Below, piece by piece: positions 39,027 to 50,875 of a DNA stretch of 64,000 nucleotides. The notes beneath the pieces are model-generated. The model was not told the origin of the DNA, searched no databases, and saw only the letters and a program-made list of their open reading frames with translations. Both the position numbers and the translations under genes were made by a program. This DNA is from Erinaceus europaeus (taxonomy: Eukaryota > Chordata > Mammalia > Eulipotyphla > Erinaceidae), in contig NC_080171.1 in NCBI RefSeq assembly GCF_950295315.1, positions 116,121,064-116,185,063 on the forward strand. Direction: 5' to 3'. The first letter of the stretch is position 1; every line of letters starts with the position of its first letter.

Positions 39027-39307
39027 TTTTTAAAAATATTTATTTTCCCTTTTGTTGTCCTTGTTTTACTGTTAATAGTTATTATTGTTGTTATTGATGT
39101 CGTTGTAGTTGGATAGGACAGAGAGAAATGGAGAGAGGAGGGGAAGACAGAGAGGGGGAGAGAAAGATAGACACCTGCAGACCTGCTTCACCACCTGTGA
39201 AGCGACTCCCCTGCAGGTGGGGCGCTGGGGGATAGAACCAGGATATTACAGGTTCTTGCACTTTGCGCCAGGTGCGCTTAACCCGCTGTGCTACCGCCCA
39301 ACTCCCC
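39027..39307 (-). mobile_element. SINE family A
   Basis: Full length; B-box region altered (GGGGGATAGAACCAGGATA). Confidence 0.9.
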
Positions 39308-39332
39308 AACTTTTTTTTTTAAATAAACATTT

Positions 39333-39617
39333 TACTTTTTTTTAATATTTATTTATTCACTTTTGTCTCCCTTGTTTTATCGTAGTAGTTATTGTTGTTG
39401 TTATTGATATTGTCATCACTGGATAGGACAGATAGAAATGGAGAGAGGAGGGGAAGACAGAGAGGAGGAGAGATAGACACCTGCAGACCTGCTTCACCGC
39501 CTGTGAAGCGACTCCCCTGCAGGTGGGGAGCCGGGGGCTCGAACCAGGACCCTTCTGCCGGTCCTTGCACTTTGCGCCGCCTGCCCTTAACCCATTGTGC
39601 TACCGGCCCGACTCCCG
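39333..39617 (-). mobile_element. SINE family A
   Basis: Full length, same orientation as the copy just before it; head GCTACCGGCCCGACTCCC. Confidence 0.9.
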
Positions 39618-39772
39618 AACCAACTTCTTCTAGCATTTGCCCTTCCGTAGCCAGTCGACAGCGTCAACTTCTTAAGATAAAAAGAGAGAGAGAGGGGAAG
39701 ATACTTCATTATGACGAGTGCCAGGCTCAAATGTGGGTCACATGCACTGCTGGGTTTCAAGGCTTCTAGCAT

Positions 39773-39889
39773 AAGCCCCGGATAGAGTGTATAACCTCAG
39801 ATACCGTCAGCAAGCCCCGGATAGAGTGTATAACCTCAGATACCGTCAGCAAGCCCCGGATAGAGTGTATAACCTCAGATACCGTCAGC
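39773..39889 (+). repeat. Three perfect 39-bp tandem repeats
   Basis: Units at 39773-39811, 39812-39850 and 39851-39889, each AAGCCCCGGATAGAGTGTAT to ACCGTCAGC, identical base for base. Because 39 is divisible by three, a repeated peptide appears in an open frame (minus strand); no sign that it is coding. Confidence 0.95.
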
Positions 39890-40661
39890 AGCAAGAGAGG
39901 AACCCACGGGGGGCAGTCACCGGTGCAGGCCCCTGATGGGATTTCACCAAGTGTCTTGCGCAAGGACCTTTCCTTCAGTCTTTTTTTTTTTTTAGTCTAT
40001 GTACACACATCACAACAGCTTTGTCACGCCTAAATATCTTTTTTTTAGGCCTAAATATCTTAGAGAAGTACACATTTGATTAATCTCTCCTATGGAAAGC
40101 ATTCTATATCAGACTTGTTGTCTCCAGTTCTAATGATTACATCAACTTCTTTGTTTACTTTGCAGTTCCCGATCTTACCCCAAGGATGTAAGCATAGTCC
40201 AGCGGTATCAGATAAGGCTCTTTGCCCACGGGGCCCTTTGACCTCATTATCTGTATTTACCTTGATGTTGGCCAAACATCCCTGGAAGCTAGAAACAGGA
40301 AAAGCAAGAGAAGACAAGACAAGGACTTTCTGACATGACTAGTCAGGCTTTCTATAATTCTAATACATACATAGCTCCTAGTAATTAGAGAAACGAGTCA
40401 GCAGAAAAACAGTGTTGTAAGCACATACCCATAAGTAACAGGCATTGTGAATCACAGGGCCCCCAACAGTGCTTGACGAACCAGTGCCCTATCCCAGTGA
40501 GCTCTCTTGCCAGCCCTATTGCTGTATTCAATCTCACTGTTAAGAGTAACGTATACAGTAAAAGGATTACCACTGTGGGTTCTGTTAGCATGTATCTCTT
40601 CATGTAGCTACAATGAAAAGAAGGAAGAGAAAAAGGAAAAGTATTTCATCTTCTCGTGATT
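39890..40661. other. Unique intron 2 sequence
   Basis: Contains GCCTAAATATCTT twice around a T8 run (40028-40061). No gene feature recognised. Confidence 0.5.
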
Positions 40662-40677
40662 AGAATTTATTCTCCTT

Positions 40678-41195
40678 TGGTGTACTGCTCCAAAGTAAAA
40701 GACTCTGGGGTAGTTGGGTGGAGGGGGTGGGGGGCGGGGGGAGAAAACAGGTCCCACAAGGATGACAGAGGACCCTAGTGGGGATTGTATTGTGTGTGTT
40801 TTTTTTAAATATTTATTTATTTTATTTATTCCCTTTTGTTGCCCTTCTTGTTTTATTGTTGTTGTTATTGATGTCGTTATTGTTGGACAAGACAGAGAGA
40901 AATGGAGAGAGGAGGGGAAGACAGAGAGGGGGAGAGAAAGATAGACACCTGCAGACCTGCTTCACCACCTGCGCAGTGACCCCCCCTGCAGGTGGGGAGC
41001 CAGGGGGCTTGAACCGGGATCCTTCTGCCGGTCCTTGTGCTTTGCGCCACGTGCGCTTAACCCGCTGCACTACAGCCCGATTCCTGGGGGTTGTATTGTT
41101 ATGTGGAAAACTGAGAAATATTATGCATGTACAAACTATTGTATTCACTGTCTAAAGCAAAACATTAATCCCCCAATAAAGAAATTTTTTTAAAA
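40678..41195 (+). mobile_element. L1, 5'-truncated 3' end, split by a family A SINE
   Basis: Only 3' UTR remains: CCAAAGTAAAAGACTCTGGGG to CCCCAATAAAGAAATTTTTT. Flanked by AGAATTTATTCTCCTT (40662-40677, 41196-41211). Confidence 0.9.
40794..41084 (-). mobile_element. SINE family A inserted in L1 3' UTR
   Basis: TGGGG(A/G)TTGTATTGT is duplicated (40779-40793, 41085-41099). Full-length body. Confidence 0.95.
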
Positions 41196-41212
41196 AGAAT
41201 TTATTCTCCTTA

Positions 41213-41697
41213 CTTTTCTGTATGTTATATAGCAGTTAGTTACAGTGATCTTGTGTGCTACATCCCTAGTATTTATATATCTTGTAAGTGGAAGCTTGTA
41301 CCTTTGATCGTCTTCCTCCAATTCCCCTTCCTCTGCCTCTGGTAACCGCAAGTCTGATCTCTTTCTCTATGAGTTTGTTTTCAGATACTACATACAAATG
41401 AGATTATACAGGTTGTTTCCATTGTTGGCTATTGAAATGATGCTGCAGAGAAATAGGGGTGCAGATAATCCTTTTAAACTATTATTTTCATTTCTTTTGT
41501 ATGTATTTCCCAGAAGGGGTGTTGTCAGAGCAGATTGTAGTTCTACTTTTAATTTTTTGAGGAACCCATGTAGCATTTTCCATAGTGACTATTCCCACCT
41601 GTTAGAAATGGGAGAAACAGATGAGACAAGTAGAATCAGGTGAGGAGATGAAAATGCGCTTTAATATAGTAGCTGGGAGAGAGTAGTTGCCGAGGGA

Positions 41698-41733
<36 letters not shown>

Positions 41734-41761
41734 ATTGGCTGGGGGAGAGTAGTTGCTGAGG

Positions 41762-41807
<46 letters not shown>

Positions 41808-41892
41808 TAGCTGGGGGAGAGTAGTTGCCGAGGGAGCGTGTGCGTGTGCGTGTGTGTGTGTATTAGCTGGGGGAGAGTAGTTGCTGAGGGAG

Positions 41893-41931
<39 letters not shown>

Positions 41932-42017
41932 TGGCTGGGGGAGAGTAGTTGCTGAGGGAGTGTGTGTGTGTGTGTGTGTGTGTGTGTATTAGCTGGGGGA
42001 GAGTAGTTGCCGAGGGA

Positions 42018-42049
<32 letters not shown>

Positions 42050-42135
42050 ATTAGCTGGGGGAGAGTAGTTGCCGAGGGAGCGTGTGCATGTGTGTGTGTG
42101 TGTGTGTATTAGCTGGGGGAGTAGTTGCCGAGGGA

Positions 42136-42191
<56 letters not shown>

Positions 42192-42268
42192 TAGCTGGGG
42201 GAGAGTAGTTGCCGAGGGAGCGTGTGCGTGTGTGTGTATTAGCTGGGGGAGAGTAGTTGCTGAGGGAG

Positions 42269-42319
<51 letters not shown>

Positions 42320-42404
42320 TAGCTGGGGGAGAGTAGTTGCTGAGGGAGTGCGTGTGTGTGTGTGTGTGTGTGTGTATTAGCTGGGGAAGAGTAGTTGCTG
42401 AGGG

Positions 42405-42435
<31 letters not shown>

Positions 42436-42463
42436 ATTAGCTGGGGGAGAGTAGTTGCCGAGG

Positions 42464-42505
<42 letters not shown>

Positions 42506-42960
42506 TAGCTGGGGGAGAGTAGTTGCCGAGGGAGTGTGTGTGTGTGTGTGTGTGTGTAGATTTCTGGTTGCCTGGGAAGACTGAGCCTCAGGGAATTCTC
42601 TTGAGATATGTCCAGTGTAGGCAGGAGCAAGGTAAGTTCTTCCTGTGTGGATGAGGGACTCTGTGCTTCCGTCTGTCTCCCTCAGTCTGAGATAAGTTCT
42701 GTTCCTTCAGGTTGCTGATCAGGTCTCAGCAGCAATGTCTCCTTCACCACCAACAGTGTATACAGACTTCTTTGTGTCCACACTTTTCCCAGCATCTTCT
42801 TATCTTTTTCTTTCTAGCTGGTCATTGTAATAGGTTCTTCTTCTTCTAGCGTTTGCCATTGTAATAGGTGTGAGGTGATAACAGCGTGGTTTGATTTGCA
42901 TTTCTTTAATGATTATTGATGTTGAGGATGTATATTATTATAATAAAAACTCCTGATTTA
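41213..42960 (-). mobile_element. Ancient L1 3' region, split by a minisatellite
   Basis: CCTCTGGTAACCGCAAGTCTG, TGAGATTATACAGGTTGTTTC, then after the minisatellite GGTGTGAGGTGATAACAGCG and TTTGATTTGCATTTCTTTAA: all reversed L1 3' UTR/ORF2 of old families. Confidence 0.75.
41671..42558 (+). repeat. Compound GT-rich minisatellite, 14 units
   Basis: Unit: AGCTGGGGGAGAGTAGTTGC, (C/T)GAGGGAG(C/T)GTGTG, then (GT)n of varying length and TATT(A/G). Units start near 41671, 41735, 41808, 41863, 41932, 41991, 42052, 42110, 42193, 42241, 42321, 42379, 42439 and 42508; one (42110) has lost GAG. Cysteine/valine-rich open frames across it are artefacts. Confidence 0.95.
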
Positions 42961-42984
42961 TAGTCATTATATAACTTAATGTAT

Positions 42985-43104
42985 TTCTGGGCAGGAGAAA
43001 TATCACAGTGGTTTACACAACAGACTCTTAAGCCTGTAGTGTTAAAGGACTGAGGTTCAACTCTTGGCACTACCATAAGCCAAAACTGGTTAAAAAAAAA
43101 AAAG
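42985..43104 (+). mobile_element. SINE family D-like, old
   Basis: GGAGAAATATCACAGTGGTT, GAGGTTCAACTCTTGGCAC, CATAAGCCAAAACTGG. Confidence 0.6.
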
Positions 43105-43433
43105 AAAAGAAAATATTTTCATAGAAATACTTTAATAGTGGTTCAGAAAAATCGTGTATTGAAAACCAGCTACGTATCTGACATTACTCTGTACTGGAGT
43201 TACAGTAATGTGTGCCTGCTGTAGTTTACAGTGTGTTAGGGAGGCTATTTGTATAGTATGCTGTGAATACTGTGAGCTATTATGATTTACTGTTGGTGGA
43301 GCTGAGAGAGACACTCTGCTTAATGAGTCAGGGTTGACTTTCAAGAGATTAAATGATAGCCAGGGGAATAAAAAGGAAAAAAAAATTAATCCAGCCCCAC
43401 ACATTCCTAGATATGATTCAGATGATCTGGGAA
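43105..43433. other. Unique intron 2 sequence
   Basis: No feature recognised. Confidence 0.5.
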
Positions 43434-43671
43434 TTTTTTTTTATTGTTGTTGTTATTGATGTCATTGTTGTTGGATAGGACAGAGAGAAATGGAGAGAGG
43501 AGGGGAAGACAGAGAGGGGGAGAGAAAGACAGACACCTGCAGACCTGCTTCACCGCCTGTGAAGCGACTCCCCTGCAGGTGGGGAGCCAGGGGCTGAACT
43601 GGGATCCTTACACTGGTCCTTGTGCTTCGTGCCATGTTCACTTAACCCGCTGCACTACTACCCAACTCCCT
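43434..43671 (-). mobile_element. SINE family A with shortened tail
   Basis: T-run followed directly by TTATTGTTGTTGTTATTGAT; body and head typical. Confidence 0.9.
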
Positions 43672-43982
43672 GGTATAGTTTAAACAGTCTCCTTAACTGA
43701 GTTTCATATGCCCAAGTTGGCACCAGGTTTTGGACTAAGACACAGGACCTGCATTTGGAAGTATGAATCTGAAAAATATATTCAAGGGGTTGTTTCAAAA
43801 TAGAATTTGAAGAAGTCCCAAATCTTCCCATAATTGCTATGACCAAACGATGCTTCAAATGTCTTCTTAATCACAATGATTCAAGTGGTAGATGAGAACT
43901 AGGTGAGTTGAGAAGAGAGAGATAGGGTATAATGATCACCTTAAAATTATCTTCATATTGTCAACATTAAAGAAAATGCCAA
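43672..43982. other. Unique intron 2 sequence
   Basis: No feature recognised. Confidence 0.5.
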
Positions 43983-43999
43983 TTATTATTATTTTTTAA

Positions 44000-44214
44000 A
44001 GTTTTTAAAAATATTTATTCCCTTTTGTTGCCCTTGTTATTATTGTGGTTATTATTGCTGTTGTTGGATAGGACAGAGAAATGGAGAGAGGAGGGGAAGA
44101 AAGGGGGAGAGAAAGACAGACACCTGCAGACCTGCTTCACTGCCTGTGAAACGACTCCCCTGCAGGTGGGGAGGTGGGGACCTGGGGGCTTGAGCCAGTC
44201 CTTGTGCTTTGTGC
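44000..44214 (-). mobile_element. SINE family A lacking part of the head
   Basis: Stops at TTGTGCTTTGTGC; TATTATTATTTTTTAA on both sides suggests 5' truncation at insertion. Confidence 0.85.
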
Positions 44215-44223
44215 TATTATTAT

Positions 44224-44335
44224 TTTTTAACCACAGCACTGTTCAGCTTTGTTTTATGGTGGTGCTGGGAATTGAACCTGGGGCCTTTGGTTTTAAGGGT
44301 TTTTTGCATAACCATTTTGCTATCTCCTCAACCCA
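44224..44335 (-). mobile_element. SINE family D
   Basis: CACAGCACTGTTCAGCTTTG, GGAATTGAACCTGGGGCC. Confidence 0.85.
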
Positions 44336-44465
44336 AAAACGCCAACTTCTGTAATTTCCTTACCATTTGCTGAACAGGTAGAAACCCTAGCTTTACCACT
44401 TAGTGAAAAAGAAATGCCAGTGGCTTCCTCGTGAATCATCGTCTCTCTGCAGCAAAACTGCTTTA

Positions 44466-44685
44466 AAATTTTTGTTTATTATTTTTATCTACTTATTGGC
44501 TAGAGACAGCCAGAAATTGAGAGGGAAGGGGGGAAGGGGGTGGTAGGCCAAGAGGGAGAGACACCTGCAGCCTGGCTTCGCCACTTGTCAAGCTTTCCTC
44601 CTGCAGTTGGGGACTAGGGGCCTTGAACCTGGGTCTTTGTGCACTGTAACATGTGTGATCAACCAGGTGCGCCACCACCAGGCCT
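44466..44685 (-). mobile_element. SINE family B, full length
   Basis: GGCTAGAGACAGCCAGAAAT, GCCTTGAACCTGGGTC, CCAGGTGCGCCACCACC. Confidence 0.9.
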
Positions 44686-44699
44686 CTTTGTTTGTTGTT

Positions 44700-44870
44700 G
44701 TTGTTTTCTTTAATAAAGTCACGGTAAAAACGTAATATAAATTTGCCCTGTTAACAATTTTTAGGTGTATATTAAGCACTGCTAACTATCTGTTCACCAC
44801 TGCACCACAGATCTCTAGAATGTTGTCATCTTGTCTGCCTTTAACTTTGTGCCCACTGAGCAATGATTTC
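44700..44870 (-). mobile_element. Ancient L1 3' fragment
   Basis: AACAATTTTTAGGTGTATATTA and CCACAGATCTCTAGAATGTT recall a common reversed 3' segment of old mammalian L1. Confidence 0.5.
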
Positions 44871-45199
44871 TTTTTTTCTTTTTCTTTTTCCGGTCTCCAG
44901 GGTTATCACTGGGGCTTGGTGCCCACGCCATGAAGCCACTGCTCCTGGAGGCCATTCTTTCCCTTTTGTTGCTCTTGTTGTTTATCATTATTGTTGTCAT
45001 TGCTGTCGTTGTTGTTGGATAGGATAGAGAAGAATTGAGAGAGGAGGGGAGACAGAAGGCGAGAGAGAAAGACAGACACTTGCAGACCTGCCTCACTGCC
45101 TGTGAAGCAACCCCCCTTGCAGGTGGGGAGCCAGGGGCTGGAACCCGGATCCTTACTCCGGTCCTTGCGCTTAACCTGCTGCACTATTGCCCAGCCCCC
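44871..45199 (-). mobile_element. SINE family E, full length
   Basis: Module GTCTCCAGGGTTATCACTGG to TCCTGGAGGCC (44894-44954), A-like body, head CTATTGCCCAGCCCC. Confidence 0.9.
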
Positions 45200-45204
45200 T
45201 TAAT

Positions 45205-45570
45205 TTTTTTTTATTAGCCATTCAGTTTTGACGTATAAAATTACATGTCAGCAAAGGTATAATCCCACACCATTCCCACCGCTGGAGTTCTGAATCCCAT
45301 GTCCCTCCACTGCAAACCACAGCAGTTCTCCCAGGGTTGCAGACACTGGTTACCTGTCGTCTCTACAGCTGTCTGTCTGCATCTGTACAGAACTGCCCCC
45401 TTTTCCTTCCAGGTCCAGCTCTCTCTTCCCCTCTGAGGCACACATGACCCTCTTACTACACCAAATATCTCTCCCCTTTTCGTCATCTCTCTCCAGGACC
45501 TGATGGTGCTGGAGTTCAGAGCCCTCTTATCCTACATCTAGGTGAAAACAACTTTTTCTGTGTGTGTGCT
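45205..45570 (-). mobile_element. Ancient relative of element X
   Basis: CCACACCATTCCCACCGCTG and GGAGTTCTGAATCCCATGTCC match the X 3' part at low identity, preceded by TTTTTTTTATTAGCC. Confidence 0.6.
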
Positions 45571-45605
45571 GAAACCCACAAATGAACTAGTGAAAATCAT
45601 TTTTT

Positions 45606-45889
45606 TTAAAGCTTTATTTATTTATTATTATTTTAATATTTTCTCTTTTGTTGCTCTTGTTTTTCATTGTTGTTATTGATGTCCCATTGTTATATAGGAC
45701 AGAGCGAAATGGAGAGAGGAGGGGAAGACAGAGAGGGGGAGAGAAAGACAGACACCTGCAGACCTGCTTCACCGCTTGTGAAGCGAGTCCCCTGCAGGTG
45801 GGGAGTCGGGGGCTCGAACCAGGATCCTTCCGCCGGTCCTTGCACTTTGCGCTGCCTGCTCTTAGCCCACTGTGCTACAGCCCGACTCC
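45606..45889 (-). mobile_element. SINE family A
   Basis: GTGAAAATCATTTTT duplicated (45591-45605, 45890-45904); full length. Confidence 0.95.
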
Positions 45890-47362
45890 CGTGAAAATCA
45901 TTTTTAAGGGAGATTGAAACTTTTGATTCTTGGAATGTGACAAATCAAATGGTCAGAGTCTTATTGGTGTTAGAAAAACAGGGAAAATCTCGGAAAATAT
46001 ACTCACACAAATTATGTTGCCAAGTGGGGAGAGCTTCCCATCTCCTAAAAGAGCAAACTCAGCAAATGGCATAATTGTTCCACATATGAACATTAAATCT
46101 GGCTCTGAGATTTGTATTCGCCTAGTTAAGTGACCTCAAGCTATATTAGCGAAAATATATAAAATTACAAGAAGAAATGGACAGTTCATTGGCTTCTTAA
46201 TGAGACAAAATATCAGTAATGAAATAGATTTGAATGACACTATTAAATTTAATTTAGTAATAAAAATAGCACCCTAGATCCAGCAGTTAGAGAATGTATG
46301 GCCTCTGAGGACTTGCATAGTATATTTATGAAAGCACCTTGACAAGGCTATAAAATAAATCTTAACACTTTAAGAATTTCTGGCATACAGGCCATGTTCT
46401 TTGACCAAAGTGCAATTAAATGATAGATTATTAATAAAATGATAAAATTCCCAGGAATGTTGGGATATCATATTTCTGAATAATTCACAGGTTTGGAAGA
46501 ATTAATAATGGAAATTTTAAAAATTACTTAAAGGTGAATAATGATAAAATATTACTTGTTAAGATTTGAATAAGCAGCAAATACTGTACTACAAAGAGGC
46601 TTTTTTTTTTTGGTCTTGGTAAGAAAGGAAGGCAGGGCAATCACTAATAAACATATATATTTTTAAAAAGAAATCAAGAAATACAAGGACCAGTAAAACT
46701 GAAGGTTTGTTTCTTGATAAACCTAATAAAACTTGGGCAAGACTGAGTGAGAAAAATTGAAAAAAGAAATGAAGAAGAAGGAGGTGAGGAAGATATATAT
46801 AAAGAGTCTGATTATGTGCCATACTGGTATTTAGGTCACAGTAGACCACACGTGTGATGACGGTTCCTGTGTGTAACCTAAGCTGGATAGAGTCTAGATG
46901 GCCAGACCATCTAGGTTTGTGTTAAGTAGACTCTGTGATGTTTGCACAACCACAATTGCCTAAGATCTCATTTCTTAGAATGTCCAGGTTGTTAAGTGGT
47001 ACATGACTACTAGGTGAAAGATAGGGCACGTAATTACAGATGTCAGGGGAATTGAAAAGCTAATTGAATACTGCAAATCATTTTATGGCAATAAATGTGA
47101 TCGTTTAGAAGAAATGGAAGATTCCTAGAAAAAATACAGCTTACTAAAACTAAGAATGAAGTGTCTAGATAGGCCTCTAATAATTAGATAAGCTCCTTTC
47201 CCAAAGCAAACGTCTCACAGGTGGGATTTTTAACAATGCAAACTTTCCCAGAGAGTAGGAAGAGATTTCTACCCAGTACTTTTTTTTCTCCCCTTTTTGT
47301 AGTGTGTTACCTAACTTTAATATCCAAGTCAGAAAAGTTAAGAATAATAAATATATGTAATG

Positions 47363-47492
47363 GAGTGGGGGTATAGCATAATAGCTATGCAAAAAGACTT
47401 TCATGCCTGAGGCTGCAAAGTCCCAGGTTCAAGCCCCCACACCACTATAAGCCAGAGCTGAGCAGTGCTCTGGTAAAAAGAAAAAAAATGTA
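47363..47492 (+). mobile_element. SINE family D inserted in ancient L1
   Basis: GGGTATAGCATAATAGCTATG, CCAGGTTCAAGCCCCCAC, GAGCAGTGCTCTGGTAAAA. Confidence 0.9.
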
Positions 47493-47602
47493 ATAAAAAT
47501 ATACAGGTGTTACACCCTGATGAATATAGATGTAACAATCCTGGGAAAAACACTAGTGAACCGAATATAGTCTTATTTGTTTATTTTAGGAATATAAATA
47601 TG

Positions 47603-47888
47603 GGGAGTTGGGCGGTAGCGCAGCAGGTTAAGCGCAGGTGGTGCAAAGCACAAGGACCGGAGTAAGGATCCCGGTTCTAGCCCCTGGCTCCCCACCTGCA
47701 AGTCGCTTCATAGGCGGTGAAGCAGGTCTGCAGGTGTCTGTCTTTCTCTCCCCCTCTGTCTTCCCCTCCTCTCTCCATTTCTCTCTGTCCTCGCTAACAA
47801 CGACATCAATAACAACAATAATAACTACAATAACAATAAAAAGACAACAAGGGCAACAAAAGGGAAAATAAGTAAAATTTAAAAAAAG
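47603..47888 (+). mobile_element. SINE family A inserted in ancient L1
   Basis: GAATATAAATATG duplicated (47590-47602, 47889-47901); six bases are missing after CACCTGCA. Confidence 0.95.
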
Positions 47889-48611
47889 GAATATAAATAT
47901 GACTACACCAGAGAATCTTATAAATGTAATTCACCACAGTAACAAGGCGTGAAGCCATGAATATTTGTAGAAAGATTATTGCAAATCAGTTCTTGCTCAT
48001 GACTTAAAGCACATAAATGAAATGCATTAAAAGAAACAGCATGTGGCAGACTAGAAATAGAAGGGTAGAAGGGTAGAAGGGAATGCTACAGTCTGCCACA
48101 ATCCAGGAGACAGGATTGCATCGCATTTTGTGATGGCATGTTAGAAACATTTAAAAAAAAATTAAAGAGCAAGGCTGTTGTCACTGCTTTTCATCTTGGC
48201 CACTAGACTAAGATAAGTATAAGAAATAGAACACAGAAGAATTGGAAAACCAGAAACAGCTGTCATTTCATCTGTTGGTTTATAAACACTACCCAAAATG
48301 TGACTTCAGGCAAAGGTAGCCAGTCATTCATTATACACGCAGATCTGGGGTTGATTGGACTCAGGCGACTCTTGTTAACGGTCTTGAATGCAGCTATAAT
48401 TCAGATGGTAGCTGGGGCTGGTGTCACACAAGACCTTTCTCACTTGGTTGTCGATTATCAATTCTAATCCCTACCTCTGGAACCTCCACTGGGGCTTCCG
48501 TAGTCATCTACCAACATCTAACACCTGAATTTCAGGAGTGAGCATTCTGAGGTAGCTGTGTTATTTATTGCATGGTGTCACCTGCCCTGAGATGTCACAC
48601 ATTACTTTTAA

Positions 48612-48819
48612 AACATTTAAAAAACTGAGAGGACGGAGAGAAAGTGAAAGAGAAGTATGATGGTGAAGGAGAGAAAAAGACAGAGAGATACCTGCATGAC
48701 TGCTTCACCAGTCATGAAGCCTTCCTCCTGCAGGTAGGGACCACCAGGGTCTTGAACCCAAGTCCTTGCTTGTGGTAATACATGCACTTAACCAGGTGCA
48801 TTACCAACCAGCACTCTAT
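48612..48819 (-). mobile_element. SINE family B, old copy
   Basis: GACTGCTTCACCAGTCATGAA, GGGTCTTGAACCCAAGTCC, TTAACCAGGTGCATTACC. Confidence 0.8.
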
Positions 48820-49079
48820 AATCTCAGGTTTCTAAGACTGTATACATTAGGTTGTTAAAAGATAACTTTAAACGGTAAGAATGTGATTGCCACCTTAGTG
48901 CAGGTTTAGATGAAATTTCTTGTATATAGTAGTCATAAAACAGGAATCCTTAGTTTGCAGGGGGAATATGTTTCATTACTTCTAGTAGATGCCTGAAACC
49001 ATAGGCAGTACTCATGTCCACAGCTGTTTTACCTAATGGTTTTCTCATTCACTGGAGCAATTGGACAACCATTATAAAA

Positions 49080-49860
49080 AAAAAAGTCTTAATCAAAACC
49101 TCACATGTATACAAAAGTTAACTTAAAATATAAAGTAAAGCATGTGAAACTTTTAGGAGAAGACAGCACCTAGTCTAAGTGAAAAGTAGCTTCATACTAT
49201 CATGAAAGCATAAAGATGAGAGATGAATAACTAAAATTTAAAGCTCTTTGCTCTGCAAAAAAGAAAAAAATGATAAAAGGATAAAAGAAGCACAAACTGG
49301 AGAAATATTTGCAGATCACAAAGCTCATCTGAAATTTGTGCTGAACTCTCACAATTCAGCAGTAGAAACAAAATAGTCCAAGCAGTAAGTGGGCAGTGCG
49401 TGAAAAACCTTCATCATCAGAGAAACATGAACATTAGGAAAATGCAAAATAAAGCCTGACTAGTGAGAGAACACTCCACACCTACAGGAAGAGTAAAACA
49501 TTTCAAAAGGCCACAATACTCAGAGAATGCAGAGAAACTGGATCTCATACATGTGGTATGACTCCTTTGGAAAAGAGTTGGCAGTTACTTAAAGAATTAA
49601 ATACTCACTTATACAAACCAGCTGTTGCACTCCTGGACCTTTATCCCAGAGAATTGAAACCATATGTCCACACTGAAACATTTACACTGCATATCCATAG
49701 CAACTTCATTTATCGTAGTTTCCAACAGGGGACGGTCTAAGTACTCTTCAAGGGCAAATGGTGAGTAAGCCGTAGGAGAGTCCACACCGTGACATACCTT
49801 CTCAGGCACAGAAGTCTTTCCTATCACCTTTATGCTGTTTTCTCCTGCCCCGATATTTTA
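49080..49860 (+). mobile_element. Ancient L1, end of ORF2
   Basis: AGAGAAACTGGATCTCATACA, TGACTCCTTTGGAAAAGAGTT and GCTGTTGCACTCCTGGACCT match the sense 3' end of old L1 ORF2. Probably the same insertion as 46137-48330. Confidence 0.75.
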
Positions 49861-50350
49861 TTTTTTATGTCTTTGTTGCCTGACTCTTAAAATGTTTTGT
49901 GAAAACTTGGTAGGGACGTTGAAGAGACTGAAATGTTCCCCTCATGGGGAGAGTTCCATCAGAAGGTCTGTTTCGAACAGAATAGTCGTGCATGATGTTG
50001 GTTGGGCTCAGATCTTCAAGGAGGGGAAAGTTGGATGATAGAAACCAGACCCAAGGTGAAGAACTGTGAAAGGTGATAATGAAAGGCGCTGAATTGGAAG
50101 TATTAGAGACAGTGTGGGATAAGCAGTCTGTGCGTGGTCTGTCGCATCTTGCAGACGTGTTAGCATCTCTTCATGTGCTTTCCTAGTGTGTTATCTTGGG
50201 CTAGTAATTTGATTTCCTTAGGGAGTCAGTAAAACAAATATGATAATATTAACTTAATAGGATTGTGATTGAGAAAAATAACCCCGTCAGATCCACCCTA
50301 CAGTCCCTGACATGTAATAGACACTGAATAATCTTACACAGTAAGGGACC
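49861..50350. other. Unique intron 2 sequence
   Basis: No feature recognised. Confidence 0.5.
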
Positions 50351-50358
50351 CTCTGCCA

Positions 50359-50488
50359 GTTTTCTTTTTTTTTTCAGCCAGAGCACTGCTAAGCTGTGGC
50401 TTATGGTGGTGCGGGGGATTGAACCTGGGACTTTGGAGGCCCAGGCACAAGAATCTCTTTGCATAACCTATTAGGCTATCTCCTCTGC
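50359..50488 (-). mobile_element. SINE family D
   Basis: CTCTGCCA occurs on both sides; GCCAGAGCACTGCTAAGCTG, GGGGATTGAACCTGGGAC. Confidence 0.9.
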
Positions 50489-50598
50489 TCTGCCAAACAG
50501 TCGTCTTGCAATGCAGGCAGTTGCCACGTTAAATTTTCTGTGCAGGAAGGCTTGCATTTCCTTTATTAACTTGAAAGGATTTATGATGATGGAGCTTT

Positions 50599-50860
50599 TT
50601 TTAAAAATATATATATATTTTTTCCTTTTTGTTGCCCTTGCTTTATAGTCGTAGTTATTGTTGTCATTGTTGGATAGGGCAGAGAGAAATGGAGGAGAGG
50701 AAAACAGGGGGGAGAGAAAGAGACACCTGCAGACCTGCTTCACTGCTTGTGAAGTGACCCCCCTGCAGATGGGGAGCCGGGGGCTCGAACCGGGATCCTT
50801 ATGCCCGTCTTTGTGCTTTGCGCCATGAGCGCTTAACCCACTGCGCACCGCCCGATTCCC
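50599..50860 (-). mobile_element. SINE family A
   Basis: GATGATGGAGCTTTT duplicated (50584-50598, 50861-50875); full-length copy. Confidence 0.95.
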
Positions 50861-50875
50861 GATGATGGAGCTTTT

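Larger units (their letters stand above)
46137..48330 (+). mobile_element. Ancient L1 ORF2 region, split by D and A SINEs
   Basis: TGTTCTTTGACCAAAGTGCAA, TAGAAGAAATGGAAGATTCC and TGATGAATATAGATGTAACAA align with sense L1 ORF2. Many stops and gaps. Continues at 48840-49860. Confidence 0.75.

Noticed and set aside
42082..42522. Long open frames rich in Cys and Val
   Set aside because: They are (GT)n read in two frames within the minisatellite; no start context, no homology, and length varies with repeat number.
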